Position numbers and translations under genes: made by a program
Assembly: GCF_000378505.1 (NCBI RefSeq)
Contig: NZ_KB899996.1
Coordinates: 62,001 to 126,000, forward strand
Direction: 5' to 3'
Length of the DNA stretch: 64,000 nucleotides
Origin: Modicisalibacter luteus DSM 23508
GTDB lineage: Bacteria; Pseudomonadota; Gammaproteobacteria; Pseudomonadales; Halomonadaceae
In this document: one piece after another, positions 49,178 to 57,970 of the stretch
Position numbering within the stretch: the stretch's first letter is position 1
Layout of the letters: each line of letters begins with the position of its first letter
The notes under the pieces: generated by a model
Told to the model about the DNA's origin: nothing
The model's database searches: none
The model's input: only the letters and a program-made list of their open reading frames with translations

Positions 49178-50686
49178 TCAACGGGCATCCTTCGACGGCG
49201 AGACGTCGGCATTCTTCGGTGGCCAGACATCGGCATCGACCAGTTCCGGACGCTTGAGCACCTTGGGGTCGAACACCGGCTCTCTGACTCCGTTGCGGCG
49301 CTGGCTCTCATAGTCCTTGAGAACGCGCAGGGCAACCGGCGCCAGCATCAGGATGGCAAACAGGTTAGTGGTTGCCATCAGCCCCATGGACAGGTCCGCA
49401 AAACGCCATACGAACTCGAGATTGGCCAACGCACCGATCATGACCATAGCCAGCACGGCAAAGCGCAAGGCATGCACGGCCTTGCGTGCATGGCGCCGGA
49501 ACAGGTACTCGATATTGACCGCCGCAAACGAGAAGTTGGCAATTATCGAGGTGAAGGCGAACAGCAGGATAGCGATGGCGATGAATATCTCGCCGAAGCT
49601 GCCGAGATGATCGACCATGGCGTCTTGGGTCAGCTTGATCCCCTCGATCGATTCACCGGCCGACGTGTTCAACAGTCGTTCGTAGACGCCGGACAACAGG
49701 ATCACCACAGCAGTACAGGTACAGATGACCAGCGTGTCGATAAATACCCCGAAAGATTGCACTAGCCCCTGAGCGGCGGGGTGCTTGACCGTTGCCTGAG
49801 CAGCCGCATTCGGCGCCGAGCCCATGCCGGCCTCGTTGGAAAAGAGCCCGCGCTTGATGCCATTTTCCATCGCCACCTTGATCGAATAGCCTACGGCGCC
49901 ACCCACGGCAGGGCCGAAACCGAAGGCACTCTTGACGATCAGCGCCAGCATGTCGGGCACCTCGGCAATGTTCATGAACAGTACCCACAGCGCTACCAGA
50001 AGATACGCGATGGCCATCACCGGAACGATCTTCTCCGCCGTGCGCGCCACGGACTTCAGGCCGCCGTAGATGACCAGAGCAACCACACCGACAAGCGCCA
50101 CACCACTTAGCCAGTTGGGAATACCGAAGGCACCGTTCATCCCCTGGGCGATGGTGTTGGACTGGGCGGCATTGAAGGCCAGGCCATAGGCGATGAGCAG
50201 AAAGATGGCGAACAGGGCCCCCAGCCAGCGCCAACCCAGGCTACGCTCGATGTAATAGGCCGGGCCGCCGCGAAACACACCATCTTCGTGGCGGTGCTTG
50301 TAGACCTGCGCGAGGGTCGACTCCACGAAGGCCGTGGCAAAGCCCACCAGCGCCGTCATCCACATCCAGAAAATGGCTCCCGGGCCGCCGACCCATAGGG
50401 CAATGGCCACCCCCGCCAGGTTACCGGTGCCCACGCGTGCCGCCAGCGACGTGGCAAACGCCTGGAAACCGCTGACGCCTTCACCGGCCCCGCGGGCCGT
50501 AAATGTCACCCGCGCCATATGACCGAACAGACGAAACTGCATGCCACGGGTCAGGATCGTGAACAGCAGGCCGGCCCCCAGCAGCAGGTAGACGAGAATA
50601 TAACTCCAGATAAAATCGCTGACGGGCGTCATCACCGCGTACATGCCATCACGCAGCGGGGCGAACAGCGAGGCAAGGGATTCCAT
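49178..50686 (-). CDS. Sodium:alanine symporter family protein (AgcS)
   Basis: 502 residues from the ATG at 50686, with AGGAG 9 nt upstream; upstream in-frame ATG codons (to 50803) read across an NtrC-like palindrome and are not typical. About eleven membrane segments. Family signatures: GTGNLAGVAIALWVGGPGAIFWMWMTALVG, KHRHEDGVFRGGPAYYIE and NGIKRGLFSNEAGMGSAPNAAAQA. Imports alanine or glycine with sodium, which suits a halophile. C-terminal ~60 residues are a hydrophilic tail. Confidence 0.93.
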   Translation of the reverse strand: MESLASLFAPLRDGMYAVMTPVSDFIWSYILVYLLLGAGLLFTILTRGMQFRLFGHMARVTFTARGAGEGVSGFQAFATSLAARVGTGNLAGVAIALWVGGPGAIFWMWMTALVGFATAFVESTLAQVYKHRHEDGVFRGGPAYYIERSLGWRWLGALFAIFLLIAYGLAFNAAQSNTIAQGMNGAFGIPNWLSGVALVGVVALVIYGGLKSVARTAEKIVPVMAIAYLLVALWVLFMNIAEVPDMLALIVKSAFGFGPAVGGAVGYSIKVAMENGIKRGLFSNEAGMGSAPNAAAQATVKHPAAQGLVQSFGVFIDTLVICTCTAVVILLSGVYERLLNTSAGESIEGIKLTQDAMVDHLGSFGEIFIAIAILLFAFTSIIANFSFAAVNIEYLFRRHARKAVHALRFAVLAMVMIGALANLEFVWRFADLSMGLMATTNLFAILMLAPVALRVLKDYESQRRNGVREPVFDPKVLKRPELVDADVWPPKNADVSPSKDAR

Positions 50687-50722
50687 GACTTGAGGCTCCT
50701 GTATGTCGTCGTTTGGCCGAGA

Positions 50723-50743
50723 ATTGCACCCATATGGTGCAAT
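50723..50743. promoter_or_regulatory. Perfect NtrC-like palindrome upstream of the sodium:alanine symporter
   Basis: ATTGCACC-CATAT-GGTGCAAT: 8-bp perfect arms with a 5-nt centre, and the inner TGCACC-N5-GGTGCA equals the NtrC enhancer consensus. It lies 36 nt upstream of the symporter ATG, closer than a normal enhancer, so it could repress that gene or activate the divergent DUF423 gene. Another dimeric regulator using the same palindrome is possible. Confidence 0.5.
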
Positions 50744-50859
50744 CATCGCCGCTGGGGCAGGCATGATAGCGGCGCCTTGCGCATGACGGAACGCCATGCG
50801 CATGAATCGTTCTTTTCATTTCTGGCCATCGGTCAGCGTAGCAGCCGGGAGACAACTTC

Positions 50860-51255
50860 ATGCGATATCGTCGTACCTGGGTCGCCACAGCCCTGAGTGG
50901 CCTGATCGTAGTGATGGCCGGTGCCTTTGGCGCGCACGGCCTGGAAGGACGAATTTCGGCGTCACTGCTCGAAGCATTCGAGACAGGCGTGCGCTATCAG
51001 GCGTGGCATACCCTGGCGATCCTCGGCGTACTCATCTGGCGTCAGCAAACGCCGCTCAAGGGGCAATCGCTCGTGTTGTGGCTGTGGGGGGCGGGGATTT
51101 TGCTGTTCTCGGGCTCGCTCTACCTGCTGGCGCTAACCGGCACGCGCGGCATCGGCATGATCACGCCGCTGGGGGGATTGATGCTGATGGCCGGTTGGTT
51201 GGCCCTGGCCATTTCCGCCTGGCGGGCCAAGGCGCCAACCGACCGAGGTGCCTGA
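50860..51255 (+). CDS. DUF423 family membrane protein
   Basis: 131 residues with four predicted transmembrane helices. Diagnostic segments: GAFGAHGLEGRIS near the N-terminus, FETGVRYQAWHTLAILG and SLYLLALTGTRGIGMITPLGGLMLMAGW. The function of DUF423 is unknown. Start ATG follows the divergent symporter by 173 nt and the gap contains an NtrC-like palindrome. Confidence 0.93.
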   Translation: MRYRRTWVATALSGLIVVMAGAFGAHGLEGRISASLLEAFETGVRYQAWHTLAILGVLIWRQQTPLKGQSLVLWLWGAGILLFSGSLYLLALTGTRGIGMITPLGGLMLMAGWLALAISAWRAKAPTDRGA

Positions 51256-51264
51256 AGGGCGTGG

Positions 51265-51681
51265 TCAGTCGTCCCGGTCCGGGAGGGCGTATGTTGCGGT
51301 GACGATGGCTACCGGCTCGTCGTCGCCGGCCGAGAACAGCTCAACCTCGCCGACGACCAAACGGCGCCCCAGCTTGACGATGCGGGCATTGGCGATCAGG
51401 TCGCGGTCGCCGCGGGCGCGGCGCAGGAAATGGCAATTGAAATCGGTGGTCACCGCCATCGCCTCGGGGCCCACCTCAGCCAGAATCGCCACATACAGGC
51501 AGACATCGGCCAGGCCCATCATGCTTGGCCCAGACACACAGGCGCCTGGACGCAGGTGCTCGTCCTCGATGGCCAGGCTCATGGTAGCCCGCATCGCATC
51601 GATTCCCTCGATGGTTCCCTGACGATGGGGAAAGACCTCATCGAGGAAGTCCTCGATAGCGGCGGCGGTCATGACAGTCAT
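51265..51681 (-). CDS. PaaI-type hotdog thioesterase
   Basis: 138 residues from the ATG at 51681 (GGGAGAAGC upstream; an ATG at 51672 is an alternative). Hotdog-fold segments: RPGACVSGPSMMGLADVCLYVAILAEVG, TTDFNCHFLRRARGDRDLIANARIVKLGRRLVVGEVELFS. The position normally bearing the catalytic Asp in PaaI helices (DVCLY) has an Asp. Probably hydrolyses an acyl-CoA; substrate not readable. Convergent with DUF423. Confidence 0.87.
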   Translation of the reverse strand: MTVMTAAAIEDFLDEVFPHRQGTIEGIDAMRATMSLAIEDEHLRPGACVSGPSMMGLADVCLYVAILAEVGPEAMAVTTDFNCHFLRRARGDRDLIANARIVKLGRRLVVGEVELFSAGDDEPVAIVTATYALPDRDD

Positions 51682-51781
51682 GCGATGCTTCTCCCTGCGC
51701 GACGAACGGGTGGGTAGGGGGTCGTCGGTAACGATAGCGTAAGCGGCATCCCCAGCACAGTCGTTGACCGGTTTCGACATA

Positions 51782-51809
51782 CAAAAATGCCCCGCCGAAG
51801 CGGGGCATT
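51782..51809 (-). terminator. Terminator of malate synthase G
   Basis: On the minus strand a perfect 10-bp stem (AATGCCCCGC / GCGGGGCATT) with loop TTCG is followed by TTTGT. It starts 32 nt after the glcB stop and separates it from the thioesterase gene. Confidence 0.88.
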
Positions 51810-51840
51810 CCACTGACACGGCTTGCTCAGCGTGCCGCGA

Positions 51841-54030
51841 TCAGGCGGTCTTCGCCTTGTGTACCGCGCGCCAGTGGTGCAGCAGCGGCTCGGTGTAGCC
51901 GGAAGGCTGCTCGCGGCCCTTGAAGATCAGGTCCGACGCCGCCTGGAAGGCCGTGGACTCGTTCAGGTGCGAAGTCATCGGCACGTAGTTGGGGTCGCCC
52001 TCGTTCTGCTTGTCGACCACACCCGCCATGCGCTCCAGTGTCTCGCGCACCTGCGCCTCGCTCACCACACCGTGGTACAGCCAGTTGGCGATGTGCTGGC
52101 TGGAGATACGCAGCGTGGCACGGTCCTCCATCAGGCCTACATCATGGATGTCGGGCACCTTGGATGCGCCCACGCCCTGCTCGACCCAGCGCACCACATA
52201 GCCGAGGATGCCCTGACAGTTGTTGTCGAGCTCCTGCTGGATTTCGTCGGCCGACCAGTCGGCACGTTCCACCACCGGCACGGTAAGCAGATCGTCGAGC
52301 AGATCGGTTTCGCCCTGCCGCTCCATGTCCTGCTGCAGCGCTGCGACATCGACCTGGTGATAGTGCAGCGCGTGAAGTACTGCGGCAGTGGGTGACGGTA
52401 CCCAGGCGGTGTTGGCGCCGGCTTTGGGGTGGCCGATCTTCTGCTCGAGCATGGCGGCCATCAGGTCGGGCATCGCCCACATCCCCTTGCCGATCTGGGC
52501 ACGGCCACGCAGACCACAGGCCAGGCCGGTCTGAACGTTGTTCTTCTCATAGGCGGCGATCCACTTGGCACCCTTCATGTCGCCCTTGCGCAGCATGGGG
52601 CCGGCTTCCATGGCCGTGTGCATCTCGTCGCCGGTACGATCGAGGAAGCCGGTATTGATGAACACGACGCGCGAGCTGGCCTCGTTGATGCAGGCCTTGA
52701 GATTGACGGTGGTGCGCCGCTCCTCGTCCATGATGCCCATTTTCAGCGTGTCGCGCTCCAGCCCCAGTACGTCCTCGATGCGTCCGAACAGGGTGTTGGC
52801 GAAGGCAACTTCCCTGGGCCCGTGCATCTTGGGCTTGACGATGTAGATCGACCCGCTGCGGCTGTTGGTCTTCTGGGTGCCGGTTGCCCCGCCCTTCTTG
52901 AGGTCATGCATGGCGATCAGGCTGGTGATGATACCGTCGAGCATGCCCTCGGGAATTTCGTCACCATTGCCGTCGAGGATCGCCGGGGTGGTCATCAGGT
53001 GGCCGACGTTACGCACGAACATCAATGAACGGCCCGGCAGGGTGCGCGTGCCGCCATCGGGGGTGGTATAGGTGCGATCGTCATGGAGACGGCGCATGAA
53101 GGTCTTTCCGCCCTTGCTCACCTCCTCCTCGAGGTCGCCCTGCATCAGGCCGAGCCAGTTACGATAGATATGGACCTTGTCCTCGGCATCCACGGCAGCC
53201 ACCGAGTCCTCACAGTCCATGATGGTGGTGATCGCCGCCTCCACCAGTACGTCCTTGATACCCGCCGGGTCGGTCTTGCCGATCGGATGGGTAGCGTCGA
53301 ACTGCACCTCAAGGTGCAGGCCATGGTTGGCCAGCAGCACCGCCTGCGGCTGGTCGGCGTCACCCTGGAAGCCGACCAGTTGTGCCGGATCCTTCAGGCC
53401 GGTTTCCTGGCCACCTTCGAGCCCGACCATCAGCTTGCCGTCACGCAGGGTGTAGCTGACGGCATCCTTGTGCGTACCGTCGGCCAGCGGCGCGGCCTGA
53501 TCGAGCGCACCGCGCGCATAGGCAATGACCTTGGCGCCACGCTTGGGGTTGTAATCGCCGCTCACCTCGGCGCCGTCGTCTTCACTGATCGCATCGGTGC
53601 CATACAGCGCGTCGTACAGACTGCCCCAGCGCGCGTTGGCGGCGTTCAGTGCATAGCGGGCATTACTGACCGGCACCACCAGCTGAGGCCCTGCCTGCAC
53701 GGCGACCTCGGGATCGACGTTGCGGGTGGTCGTTTCGACCTTCGCCGGCGCCTCGACCAGATAACCGATCTGCTTGAGAAACTCACGATAGCCAGCCAGG
53801 TCGCGCACCGGTCCCGGATGGGCCTTGTGCCAGGCATCAAGTTCGCCCTGGAGGCGGTCGCGCTCGGCGAGAAGATCACGGTTGGTGGGCGCGAGGTCAT
53901 GGATCAGGGCGTCGAGGCCGGCCCAGAAGGCATCGACATCCACCCCTGTCCCGGGCAGGGCTTCCTCGGTGAGGAAGCGGTCGAGTTCGGCAGCCACCTG
54001 AAGACGGTGGCGAGAGATGCGTTGAGTCAT
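51841..54030 (-). CDS. glcB: Malate synthase G
   Basis: 729 residues, single-chain G isoform (E. coli 723). It condenses glyoxylate with acetyl-CoA to malate in the glyoxylate shunt and glycolate use. Conserved: [18 protein letters not shown], the catalytic Arg region in [40 protein letters not shown] (metal-binding Glu), [19 protein letters not shown] and the [28 protein letters not shown]-terminal segment with the putative catalytic Asp region downstream. Monocistronic, with an IclR-like operator upstream. Confidence 0.97.
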   Translation of the reverse strand: MTQRISRHRLQVAAELDRFLTEEALPGTGVDVDAFWAGLDALIHDLAPTNRDLLAERDRLQGELDAWHKAHPGPVRDLAGYREFLKQIGYLVEAPAKVETTTRNVDPEVAVQAGPQLVVPVSNARYALNAANARWGSLYDALYGTDAISEDDGAEVSGDYNPKRGAKVIAYARGALDQAAPLADGTHKDAVSYTLRDGKLMVGLEGGQETGLKDPAQLVGFQGDADQPQAVLLANHGLHLEVQFDATHPIGKTDPAGIKDVLVEAAITTIMDCEDSVAAVDAEDKVHIYRNWLGLMQGDLEEEVSKGGKTFMRRLHDDRTYTTPDGGTRTLPGRSLMFVRNVGHLMTTPAILDGNGDEIPEGMLDGIITSLIAMHDLKKGGATGTQKTNSRSGSIYIVKPKMHGPREVAFANTLFGRIEDVLGLERDTLKMGIMDEERRTTVNLKACINEASSRVVFINTGFLDRTGDEMHTAMEAGPMLRKGDMKGAKWIAAYEKNNVQTGLACGLRGRAQIGKGMWAMPDLMAAMLEQKIGHPKAGANTAWVPSPTAAVLHALHYHQVDVAALQQDMERQGETDLLDDLLTVPVVERADWSADEIQQELDNNCQGILGYVVRWVEQGVGASKVPDIHDVGLMEDRATLRISSQHIANWLYHGVVSEAQVRETLERMAGVVDKQNEGDPNYVPMTSHLNESTAFQAASDLIFKGREQPSGYTEPLLHHWRAVHKAKTA

Positions 54031-54108
54031 GGAAATCCTCTCCTGCTGCGCTGCTGTCTAACGATGCGATCCTTCCAACGATAGACGATTCGTTATGGTT
54101 GCCACGTT

Positions 54109-54127
54109 TATGGAAATGTCTTCCATA
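54109..54127. promoter_or_regulatory. IclR-like operator upstream of malate synthase G
   Basis: TATGGAA-ATGTC-TTCCATA is a perfect 7-bp inverted repeat with a 5-nt centre. Its inner 15-mer (54111-54125) matches the IclR consensus TGGAAATNATTTCCA at 12 of 14 defined positions. It lies 79-97 nt upstream of the glcB start, over an AT-rich promoter-like region (TATAAT at 54126-54131 on the plus strand). In E. coli IclR represses the malate synthase A operon aceBAK. Confidence 0.55.
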
Positions 54128-54249
54128 TAATAACCAAACTGAAAGGAAATTGTGTACCGCTCGACCAATGGCTAAGAAACCCGTTGATGCCTGAGCTGTC
54201 GTGTTCATAAGGAAAGCGGGCTAGCATGAAGAGGTACAGGGAGAACGCG

Positions 54250-55242
54250 ATGACCGATTTCGCACCGTTGCAAGCACTTGGGCCATTGGCCCCGGTGGGC
54301 GAATCCCAGGCCTCCGCCCTGGTGGATTACCTCGATCACTACCGCCTGGCCCCGCTGCTCAATGACCATGTGGGCCTGCATGCCGGCTTCATCGATGCCG
54401 AGAAGTTCCGTCTCTGGGCCCAAGTATGGTCACCAGACAACCCTCGCGGCACCGCGTTCGTGGTGCATGGCTATTTCGATCACCTGGGGCTCTATCGTCA
54501 CCTCCTGGAGCGCCTGCTGAGTCAAGGCTGGCGGGTCGTGCTGTGGGACCTTCCCGGGCATGGCCTATCCAGTGGCGAACGCGCCACCATCGATGACTTC
54601 GAGGAGTACGGCGCCTGCCTGCAGGCCTTGCAGCGCCACCTGGCGGAACGCGATATGGCGCCGGAACCCTGGATCGGGGTTGGCCAGAGTACGGGCGCGG
54701 CGATCCTCGCTACCGATGCGCTCGGGCGTGGATCGGCCTCGCCCTGGCAGGCACTGGTCCTGTTGGCCCCGCTGGTCAGGCCATGGGGCTGGCCGCAATC
54801 GAACTGGCTGCACCGCCTGGCCAGTCCGTTCATCCGCTCGATTCCTCGCAAGTACCGCGCAAATTCCACTGACGACAATTTCGCCACCTTCCTGCGCGAG
54901 CACGACCCGCTGCAGCCCGACCGCCTGACGCTGGCCTGGGTCGCGGCCATGCGCCGCTGGATGGTACATATGCTGGCGCTGCCGCCGAGCGATCTGCCGG
55001 TACTGATCCTGCAGGGCGAACAGGACCTGACCGTGGACTGGCAGTGGAATCTGGAAGTGCTTGCCAGCAAGTTTCCTCAGGCGCGCATCCATCGCCATCC
55101 CGAGGCGCGACATCATCTGGTCAACGAGGCGGAGCCGATCCGCGATCTGCTGTTCGAGGAACTCGACGCGTTTCTGGAGGATATGGCACGCTCCAGCGAA
55201 TCCGCGCCCTCTCCTGTGTCATCACCGTCGGCCGCCCTATGA
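54250..55242 (+). CDS. Alpha/beta hydrolase (lysophospholipase-like)
   Basis: 330 residues from the ATG at 54250 with GGGAG 6 nt upstream. Alpha/beta-hydrolase elements: VVHGYFDHLGLYRHLLERLL (oxyanion region), WDLPGHGLSSGERATIDDFEEY, nucleophile box GVGQSTGA, LILQGEQDLTVDW (acid Asp) and RHHLVNEAEPIRD (His). No signal peptide. Resembles the monoglyceride lipase/PldB group; substrate not known. Its stop overlaps the next gene's start by 4 nt. Confidence 0.88.
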   Translation: MTDFAPLQALGPLAPVGESQASALVDYLDHYRLAPLLNDHVGLHAGFIDAEKFRLWAQVWSPDNPRGTAFVVHGYFDHLGLYRHLLERLLSQGWRVVLWDLPGHGLSSGERATIDDFEEYGACLQALQRHLAERDMAPEPWIGVGQSTGAAILATDALGRGSASPWQALVLLAPLVRPWGWPQSNWLHRLASPFIRSIPRKYRANSTDDNFATFLREHDPLQPDRLTLAWVAAMRRWMVHMLALPPSDLPVLILQGEQDLTVDWQWNLEVLASKFPQARIHRHPEARHHLVNEAEPIRDLLFEELDAFLEDMARSSESAPSPVSSPSAAL

Positions 55243-55724
55243 GACATTATCTGATCTCCCTGCTGATTGCCCTGATCCTGGCGGGTTGCGCCGGCCAGCC
55301 CGAGCGTCCCCAGACCCAGCGCCAGGCACTCTACGGCCTGGGCGAGCGCGCCGCGGCCGCGGCCGTCTCTCAGCCCAGCTGGTCGGCCCCAGCCGATGAG
55401 ATCGTACTGCTGCTGGCACTCCCCGAGATCGATGGCAGCCTGGGGGTCGACACCGAACGTTTTCGCGAAACCCTGACCCGCGCACTGCTCGCCCGTGAGG
55501 ATGGCCCCCAAGTGCTCGACTGGACCCCGGCGATGGCCGACACCACGCTGCCGGACAACCAATGGTTGCTGGAAAGCCGCCTGCTGGCCGAAGGCCCGGC
55601 CCTGACCCTGTCCGACCGTGAACTGCTGCCCTACCGTCTGGAACTGGCCCTGCGCCGGCCGGGCGATACGACACCGCGCTGGTTCCAGACCATCAGCGGC
55701 GCTCTGGATGCCAGCGCCTTGTAG
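55239..55724 (+). CDS. Uncharacterised lipoprotein
   Basis: 161 residues from the ATG at 55239, overlapping the hydrolase stop (ATGA). Signal peptide with lipobox LILAGC (Cys about residue 17). The mature region DEIVLLLALPEIDGSLGVDTERFRETLTRALL and QWLLESRLLAEGPALTLSDRELLPYRLELALRRPGD suggests a penicillin-binding-protein-activator (LpoB/YcfM-like) or similar small fold, but I would not assign it. Coupled to the hydrolase gene. Confidence 0.8.
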   Translation: MRHYLISLLIALILAGCAGQPERPQTQRQALYGLGERAAAAAVSQPSWSAPADEIVLLLALPEIDGSLGVDTERFRETLTRALLAREDGPQVLDWTPAMADTTLPDNQWLLESRLLAEGPALTLSDRELLPYRLELALRRPGDTTPRWFQTISGALDASAL

Positions 55725-55801
55725 CAAGCGTCTGTGGGGCTTTGCATGTCAGTGCCGGACCGCCACAATGGATGCTCACCCGCCAGCCTGCGAGGACCGC
55801 C

Positions 55802-56905
55802 ATGCCCCGCTATGCCCGCCATCTCGACCGCGAAGGCCCGCATAACCCCTTTCCCGGCATCAAAGCCCTTGAGCGCCGCCTGGGATGCTCCATTCCGCAC
55901 CAGATGGGCTCCAACGAAGGGCTGGACATGCCGCACCATGCCCTGTCAGCACGTTTCGGCCGTGCCGTGAGCGAGCTGGCCCGGGGCTATGGCGATGCCG
56001 AGGCGCTGGGCGTGCGTCAGCGGTTGTCTGCCGCCCTTGGCACGCCGCTGGAGGCGTTGCTGGTCGATGCCGGGGCCGACAGCCTGATCGCCCTGTCGCT
56101 GCGTGCCACGTGCGAGCCCGGCACGGTCGTAGTGTCGAGTGCCGGCACCTACCCGACGTTTGGCTACTTCGCCGCGGGCCAGGGCTGCGTGATGCACGAA
56201 GTCGCCTACCGCGACGATACGGGACTGCTGGCACCTGACCTGGCGGCGCTAGCCGAGGCGGCGAATGCCCAGTCGGCCCGGCTGGTTTATTTGGCCAACC
56301 CCGACAATCCCGGGGGGCACCTGCATGATGATGCCGCCATTGCTCAACTGCGCGAGGCGCTACCCGAGGCATGCACGCTGCTGCTCGACGAGGCCTACCA
56401 CGACTTTCGCCCCGATGCCGATACAGCCTCCGCTGGCGCGGTCTGGCCCGGCGTGATTCGCCTGCGCACGCTCTCCAAGGCCCACGGCCTGGCCGGCCTG
56501 CGTGTCGGTTATGCGATTGCCGAGCCCGAGGCTATCGAGACCATGCATAAGGTGAGGATTCACTACGCGGTATCGTCGCTGGCATTGGCTGCCGCCGAGA
56601 CAGTGCTGGATCATCCCATCGAGACATGCGAACACGTTTCAGCCGTGATCGCTCGTCGTCAGCGATTGACCGATTGGCTGCGCGGACTTGGCGCCGACGT
56701 GCCTGCCAGTGACACCAACTTCGTGGCCGTCCGCCTGTCCGATGCCGATATGGCGGCACGCGTGCATCGCGAACTGCTCGATGCCGGCAGCCTCATCCAC
56801 CGCCCTCCACATCCGGCCCTGGGCCACATCCTGCGCATCAGTGCGGTGGAAGACGCCCTTCGCCCCGGCCGGCTGACCGCCCTGGAGCGCGCTCTGGCCG
56901 GATAA
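55802..56905 (+). CDS. HisC-like PLP-dependent aminotransferase
   Basis: 367 residues from the ATG at 55802; an earlier in-frame ATG at 55742 adds 20 residues. Fold-type I aminotransferase: SNEGLDMPH near the N-terminus, YGDAEALGVRQRLSAALG, LANPDNPGGH, LLDEAYHDFRP (Asp that binds the PLP nitrogen and Tyr), RTLSKAHGLAGLRVGYAIA (Schiff-base Lys). Similar to histidinol-phosphate aminotransferases, but no histidine genes are nearby and the divergent N-terminus makes the substrate uncertain. Confidence 0.85.
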   Translation: MPRYARHLDREGPHNPFPGIKALERRLGCSIPHQMGSNEGLDMPHHALSARFGRAVSELARGYGDAEALGVRQRLSAALGTPLEALLVDAGADSLIALSLRATCEPGTVVVSSAGTYPTFGYFAAGQGCVMHEVAYRDDTGLLAPDLAALAEAANAQSARLVYLANPDNPGGHLHDDAAIAQLREALPEACTLLLDEAYHDFRPDADTASAGAVWPGVIRLRTLSKAHGLAGLRVGYAIAEPEAIETMHKVRIHYAVSSLALAAAETVLDHPIETCEHVSAVIARRQRLTDWLRGLGADVPASDTNFVAVRLSDADMAARVHRELLDAGSLIHRPPHPALGHILRISAVEDALRPGRLTALERALAG

Positions 56906-56914
56906 CCGCGTCAC

Positions 56915-57961
56915 TCACCCGGCCGGGCCGCCGAATATCACCATGGCCACCCCGGCCAGATAAAGCGCCATGATGGCCACGCTCTCGAAGCCGATATGAC
57001 CGGGGCCACGCTTCTCGCGACGGATCAGGCCCATGATCAGCACGCCAGTCATAACCATCGAAATCGCCACCCAGAGCAGGGTCTCGTTGGAAATGGCGTG
57101 ATAGACCGACCCTTCGCGATAAGCGACGTCCGACATGGCGGTGAACAGGGTGTCATAGGCGTTACCGCCAATGATGCCTCCCACTGCGAGCGTCAGGGCG
57201 CCACGCCGCACGGCGGCAACCGACGTGACCAGCTCCGGCAGCGAGGTGGTCACCGATGTCAGCAATACCCCGACGGCCACCTGCCCCAGCCCAGTCTCCT
57301 GGGAAATCACTGTGGCCGAGCGCTGCAGCAACCACCCTGTTACCCCCAGTATCAGCGCCATGACCGCGAAGGCGAGCCACAACGAGACCAGCGAGCGCTG
57401 CTTGGCCTCCTCGTCCGGGACATCCTCGCGAGTCTCACGGGTGCGTGCCGGCTGCCACATGGGGGTGGCCTGCGCCACGTCGACGACATGCAGGCCATAG
57501 AGGTAAACCACCAGCAGGATCGGCGTGATGGGGTGAATGCTCCAGAACGTCCAATCGGGCGAAAAGGCCCCCACCAGGATCAGCCCCAGCATGCAGACGA
57601 GCAGCGAGCCCTGCATCATGTTGCCGATGGAGGCCGCGGCGTGCTCGAGGTTGACCCGCCGCAGGAACATGTCGGCGACAGTCAGGAACAGGGTCTGCAC
57701 GGCGATGCCGCCCACCGCATTGCTGACTGCAAGCTCGGCTTGCCCTTCCAGGCTCGCCGTAATCGACAGTACGCTGCCCGACAGCGACGTCGTTGCCCCC
57801 AACAGCAAAGCACCGGCGATGGCTTCGCCCAACCCGGTGCGGTCAGCGAGGTCGTCGACGACATGGGTAAGGCGGGTGCCGATCACGCCGATAACCAGCG
57901 CGCAGAGACTGAACAGGCCGATACTCCAGGGTAGCGGCAGGCTTTCGAGGGATACAGGCAT
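56915..57961 (-). CDS. CaCA-family sodium/calcium exchanger-like protein
   Basis: 348 residues with about ten membrane helices in two inverted repeats. The alpha-repeats are readable: GEAIAGALLLGATTSLSGSVLSITASLEGQAELAVSNAVGGIAVQTLF and GQVAVGVLLTSVTTSLPELVTSVAAVRRGALTLAVGGIIGGNAYDTLF. The second repeat has the typical SLPE acidic residue; the first repeat has SLSG where the family often has an acidic residue, so ion specificity is uncertain. Downstream of the amidase by 9 nt and probably cotranscribed. Confidence 0.85.
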   Translation of the reverse strand: MPVSLESLPLPWSIGLFSLCALVIGVIGTRLTHVVDDLADRTGLGEAIAGALLLGATTSLSGSVLSITASLEGQAELAVSNAVGGIAVQTLFLTVADMFLRRVNLEHAAASIGNMMQGSLLVCMLGLILVGAFSPDWTFWSIHPITPILLVVYLYGLHVVDVAQATPMWQPARTRETREDVPDEEAKQRSLVSLWLAFAVMALILGVTGWLLQRSATVISQETGLGQVAVGVLLTSVTTSLPELVTSVAAVRRGALTLAVGGIIGGNAYDTLFTAMSDVAYREGSVYHAISNETLLWVAISMVMTGVLIMGLIRREKRGPGHIGFESVAIMALYLAGVAMVIFGGPAG

Positions 57962-57970
57962 GTCGTGGGT

